Source: Spiractinospora alimapuensis (GTDB lineage: Bacteria > Actinomycetota > Actinomycetes > Streptosporangiales > Streptosporangiaceae). Taken from it: 64,000 nt of DNA. Made by a program: the position numbers and the translations under genes. Under the pieces are notes generated by a model. It worked only from the letters and a program-made list of their open reading frames with translations. It ran no database searches and was not told where the DNA came from. This document shows, one piece after another, positions 61,032-64,000 of the stretch; the first letter of the stretch is position 1; every line of letters starts with the position of its first letter. The DNA lies in assembly GCF_018437505.1 (NCBI RefSeq), contig NZ_CP072467.1:3992010-4056009 (forward strand). Reading direction: 5' to 3'.

Positions 61032-61790
61032 CTACAACCGCGATCCCCCGGTGGCGTCGACGGTCTGTGCCGTGACCCAGCGCGCCCGGTCGCTGGCCAG
61101 GTAGCTGATCACGTCGGCCACGTCCTCAGGGGTGCCGACCCGGCCGAACGCCGAGACGGCGGCGGCGCCGTCCCGGGCGCCGGGCGCGTCGATCCAGTCG
61201 GCGTTGAGGTCGGTGTCGATGATGCCGGGGGCGACCGTGTTCACGGTGATGCCTCGCTGGGCCAGCTCCGGTGCGACGGCCCGCATCACTCCTTCCAGTC
61301 CGGCCTTGGAGGCGGTGTAGGCGAGATGGGTCGGTGCCGCGACACGCGTGTAGCCGGTCGAGACCGCGATCACCCGTCCGTCGTCGTTCAACGACGCGGA
61401 CAGGTGGTGCAGCAGGAACAGCGGTGCGGTGAGGTTCACCGCCTGCACACGCGCATAGGTCTCGGGGTCGAGGTCGGAGAGCACCTGAGCGCCATTGATG
61501 CCGGCGTTGCTCACGAACACGTCCGTGCCGGTGAAACCGTTCTCGGCCACCGCGCGCTTCCATTCGGCGGCGATGGCCGCTGCCGCCGTCTCACCTTCGG
61601 CCAGGTCGGCCTGGATGAGGACCGGCGTCGCGCCGTGCGAGAGCACGCGCTCCGCCGTTCGTTCGCCGGCGGAGCGGTCACGTCCGAAGTGGATGCCGAT
61701 CAGCGAGACGCCGTCACGGGCCAGTGCCGCCGCGGTGGCGGAGCCGATCCCCCGGGACGCGCCGGTGACGAGAGCTGTGGATCGAGACAT
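61032..61790 (-). CDS. Short-chain dehydrogenase/reductase (SDR)
   Basis: A 252-residue SDR: TGASRGIGSATAAALARDG for the cofactor, NAGING, a Ser in VSTGYTRVA and Tyr/Lys in YTASKAGLEG. The end GRVGTPEDVADVISYLASDR and TVDATGGSRL is typical of FabG-like members. GGAGG precedes ATG 61790. It is divergent from the TetR gene at 61847, with GTAGTGATCATTAC in the gap as a possible operator. The substrate is unknown. Confidence 0.93.
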   Translation of the reverse strand: MSRSTALVTGASRGIGSATAAALARDGVSLIGIHFGRDRSAGERTAERVLSHGATPVLIQADLAEGETAAAAIAAEWKRAVAENGFTGTDVFVSNAGINGAQVLSDLDPETYARVQAVNLTAPLFLLHHLSASLNDDGRVIAVSTGYTRVAAPTHLAYTASKAGLEGVMRAVAPELAQRGITVNTVAPGIIDTDLNADWIDAPGARDGAAAVSAFGRVGTPEDVADVISYLASDRARWVTAQTVDATGGSRL

Positions 61791-61846
61791 GAATCCTCCG
61801 TAGTGATCATTACGAAATGCCGTCATGGGATACCGTAGCAGTCACT

Positions 61847-62449
61847 ATGGAAAAGACTCGCAAGGCAGGACGCCCGCGCTCATTCGACCCGGATCAGGCG
61901 TTGGACCAGGCGCTCCTGGTGTTCTGGGAGCACGGTTACGAGGGCGCGAGCATGGCATCGCTCCAAGCCGCCACCGGGTTGACGGCTCCCGCGCTCTATC
62001 GTGCGTTCGACTCCAAGGAGCGCCTGTTCGAGCTCGCTGTGCGGCGCTACCAGGAGCGATACGCCTTCGCCGCCCGCTCCGACCTCCCATTCGCGGAGGC
62101 CATCGCCCACTACCTGGACCGGGCCGCTCGGGAGTTCACCACCGACCCCGGACGAGGGTGCCTCGTCTCCACCGGGCTGCTCGCCACCGGCCGCGACTCC
62201 GAGCTCGCCGCCGCGGTGGTGCGGGCGGAACGTGACCAGGCCCTGGCGAACCTGCGAGGTCGCATCATCGACGCCCGGGCGCGCGGGGAGCTACCTCCAA
62301 CCACCGACACCGAAGGACTCGCGCGCACCATCGGAGCGTTGATCCAGGGAATGTCCGTACAGGCCCGAGACGGCGCCGGCTACCGGGAACTCGCCACCAT
62401 CGCCACCGCCGCCCGAGACCTGCTGCCAACGGACGTCCCCGGGGCCTGA
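61847..62449 (+). CDS. TetR-family regulator
   Basis: A 200-residue TetR protein beginning MEKTRKAGRPRSFDPDQALD, with ATGLTAPALYRAFDSKERLF as recognition helix. The early GRPR motif and FWEHGYEGASM are typical of the subgroup that represses a divergent SDR or nitroreductase. The SDR at 61790 is the likely target. It converges with the methyltransferase gene 12 bases away. Confidence 0.92.
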   Translation: MEKTRKAGRPRSFDPDQALDQALLVFWEHGYEGASMASLQAATGLTAPALYRAFDSKERLFELAVRRYQERYAFAARSDLPFAEAIAHYLDRAAREFTTDPGRGCLVSTGLLATGRDSELAAAVVRAERDQALANLRGRIIDARARGELPPTTDTEGLARTIGALIQGMSVQARDGAGYRELATIATAARDLLPTDVPGA

Positions 62450-62461
62450 CCTCGGCGGAGG

Positions 62462-63349
62462 CTACTCCGCGCGCAGCACTCCGCCGTACTCGTAGCCGCG
62501 GCGGGTGTGCTTGGAGGCGCCGAGGTAGGGGGCGACCACGGGGTGCGGGTCCGGCAGCGGGGGCTGGTCGGGGTCGGGGCGCCAGTCGTTGACGTCGCAC
62601 AGACCCGGGGGCACCGGGTCAAGGCCCGCGAGCAGGGCGTCCACCTCGCGGGGTTCACGGGTACGGAACGTCATACCGATGGCCGCCGCGTTGGCGTCCA
62701 CCTCCGCGCGCGTCGACTCGATCTCGGAGACGACCGCCGACAGTGCGAGGAAGCTGCCGGGGGCCGCCGGTTCGAGGCAGCCGAACGCGATCCGGCGCAC
62801 CTCGGAGTCGTCGGGGACGTAGTGCAGGATGGAGAGCATCAACACCGCGACCGGCCGGGAGAGGTCGATCAGCTCCTTCGTCTCCGCGGCGTTCAGGATC
62901 GCCTCGGTGTCGCCGATGTCGGCCTGGATGAAGGCGGTCGAGGCGTCCTTGGCCAGGAGCGCGCGGCCGTGCGCGAAGACGATGGGATCGTTGTCCACGT
63001 ACACCACCCGGGCGTCCGGGCGGAACTCCTGGGCCACCTCGTGCACGTTGTTGTCCGACGGCAAACCCGACCCCAGGTCGATGAACTGGTCGATGCCGGC
63101 GTCCCGCGCCAGGTAGCGCACCGCCCGATACAGGAACCGGCGGTTCTCCCGCGCGACGTCCACCGCCTCGGGGTACTGCTTCAGCCCCTCCGCGGCGGCT
63201 TCGCGGTCGATCGCGAAGTTGTCCTTACTGCCCAGGTGCAGGCCGTAGATACGGGCCGGTGTGGGGCGATCGGTCGGGATCGCGGGCGGTGGCGCGCCCG
63301 CGTCGGGTTCCCGGGCCGCCTGCCGCATGAACTCTGTCGGGTCTGCCAT
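62462..63349 (-). CDS. SAM-dependent methyltransferase (DUF574 type)
   Basis: A 295-residue protein of the actinomycete DUF574 group: IPTDRPTPARIYGLHLGSKD, NFAIDREAAAEGL, QFIDLGSGLPSDNNVHEVAQ (SAM site), VVYVDNDPIVFAHGRALL and LSILHYVPDDSEVRRI. Many paralogues occur per genome; the substrate is not known. ATG 63349 has GGAGC upstream. The last residues RRGYEYGGVLRAE are usual for the group. Confidence 0.93.
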   Translation of the reverse strand: MADPTEFMRQAAREPDAGAPPPAIPTDRPTPARIYGLHLGSKDNFAIDREAAAEGLKQYPEAVDVARENRRFLYRAVRYLARDAGIDQFIDLGSGLPSDNNVHEVAQEFRPDARVVYVDNDPIVFAHGRALLAKDASTAFIQADIGDTEAILNAAETKELIDLSRPVAVLMLSILHYVPDDSEVRRIAFGCLEPAAPGSFLALSAVVSEIESTRAEVDANAAAIGMTFRTREPREVDALLAGLDPVPPGLCDVNDWRPDPDQPPLPDPHPVVAPYLGASKHTRRGYEYGGVLRAE

Positions 63350-63519
63350 CGTGTCGGGCTCCTGGGGGGAGAGGTCCGCGCCACCGACAACCGTCGTGGC
63401 GCCTGGCGTCACGGGGAGTGTAGAAGCCGAACGGCCGACGCAGGAGGCCCAGAAATCGGAGCGTGGCGACCCGGGCCCCGGTGGCCCCGGGCCTCAGGTC
63501 GCCACGGTGAACCTCGCCC

Positions 63520-64000
63520 TCAGGTCCGTGGCGTTGGTGCCGTGGCCACGGACACCGCCGGCCGCGTCGCGCCGGGCCGTAGCGTGGCGACCACGAGCAG
63601 CGCGGTCACCAGCAGCTCCTGGAAGACGCGCCGTACCCAGTTGAGCGCGGTCCACGCCTCGACCTCCGCGAGGAGCTGGCCGGTGACCACGGTGTCCGCC
63701 GGTAGCTGCCCCCACGCCATGGCGGTGGGCGCGAAGTACACGGCGCTGACCATCCGCATGCCGTAGAACGCCACCATCGCGACCAGTAGCAGCGTGCGGC
63801 GCCCACGGTCGTGCCAGTTCAGCATCACCGCCGCCGGGAGCAACACCCACTCGAAGGTCAGGTGGACCGTCATGAAGTAGAACCCGAAGGCGGGGATCCG
63901 CGTGAACTCGAACGCCGACTGCGCGTCGGGCGTCAACAGGTCGCCCAGAATGGCGGCGCCCAGCGACATGAAGGCGATCGCGCACGCCACGTAGAGCGGT
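63520..64000 (-). CDS. Small membrane protein, partial (5' end beyond the right edge)
   Basis: A hydrophobic protein whose frame continues to the right edge (PLYVACAIAFMSLGAAILGD), so the start is outside. About four helices are visible, with FYFMTVHLTFEWVLLPAAVM, RTLLLVAMVAFYGMRMVSAV and a C-terminal LVTALLVVATLRPG. A segment YFAPTAMAWG lies in a loop. I do not recognise the family firmly; small DUF1772-like membrane proteins have similar shape. Confidence 0.7.
   Translation of the reverse strand, partial: PLYVACAIAFMSLGAAILGDLLTPDAQSAFEFTRIPAFGFYFMTVHLTFEWVLLPAAVMLNWHDRGRRTLLLVAMVAFYGMRMVSAVYFAPTAMAWGQLPADTVVTGQLLAEVEAWTALNWVRRVFQELLVTALLVVATLRPGATRPAVSVATAPTPRT

Overview
The window is chromosomal DNA of a very GC-rich actinomycete. 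GC is high at third codon positions, GTG and TTG starts are common, and several genes appear leaderless. Actinomycete-typical families are present: an XRE/DUF5753 regulator with DUF397 proteins, an RsbW-like ATPase, the BlaA/BlaB beta-lactamase control pair, a DUF574-type methyltransferase, a CGNR zinc-finger protein and a DUF6745 protein. A Nocardiopsis-like (Streptosporangiales) host would fit, but that is inference. I saw no rRNA, tRNA, CRISPR array or prophage.

Layout, left to right. 1-8.5 kb: a TPR-like protein, an HSP90-family ATPase and an MFS exporter on the minus strand, with a divergent LysR gene across a 27-bp dyad; then small Cys-rich proteins, a Uma2-like protein and a DUF6745 protein. 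8.5-20.2 kb: scattered single genes (HbpS/GlcG, thioesterase, methyltransferase, CGNR, GNAT, DUF418) and a MerR/thioredoxin pair, followed by a berberine-bridge-type flavoenzyme, an ArsR regulator and a secreted hydrolase with a membrane tail. Two stretches of more than 600 bp hold no credible gene. 20.4-24.9 kb: a WhiJ/Scr-like regulatory island (YdcF-like protein, two DUF397, XRE/DUF5753, and a divergent three-gene set with an anti-sigma-like ATPase), closed by a 50-bp perfect palindrome. 25-31 kb: a PadR/HAAS membrane pair, a frameshifted lipase, an MHS transporter, a hydrolase-TetR operon and a phosphoribosyltransferase.

31-34 kb is a complete class A beta-lactamase locus: the lipoprotein beta-lactamase gene faces away from a LysR activator gene, which overlaps a gene for a cytoplasmic serine-hydrolase-like partner. 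34-39 kb holds TetR/SDR, isochorismatase/GlxA-type AraC and a DHA2 exporter. 39-46 kb has argG behind a probable ARG box and a leaderless promoter, then a TetR/SGNH pair, an HSL-type esterase, a frameshifted DoxX-like protein and a phytoene-desaturase-like oxidoreductase. 46-51 kb carries a YhaN/YhaO-like (SbcCD-like) pair. 51-59 kb holds MarR/SnoaL-like genes and a rifampin-phosphotransferase-like enzyme divergent from a DHA2 exporter and its TetR, then TetR/RidA. An IS5-family insertion sits exactly on the ridA stop codon (58.8-59.7 kb). 59.8-64 kb ends with a SnoaL-like protein, a small membrane protein behind a 26-bp palindrome, SDR/TetR, a DUF574-type methyltransferase and a partial membrane protein.

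The dominant theme is one-component regulation: at least sixteen regulators, most facing or leading the genes they probably control, often with a visible dyad between them. Two TetR loci 26 kb apart share the same operator layout, TGACCRA-N10-TTGGTCA. Two genes (lipase, DoxX-like) each carry a one-base change in a C-run that would restore a normal reading frame. Such errors suggest draft-quality sequence or recent decay.
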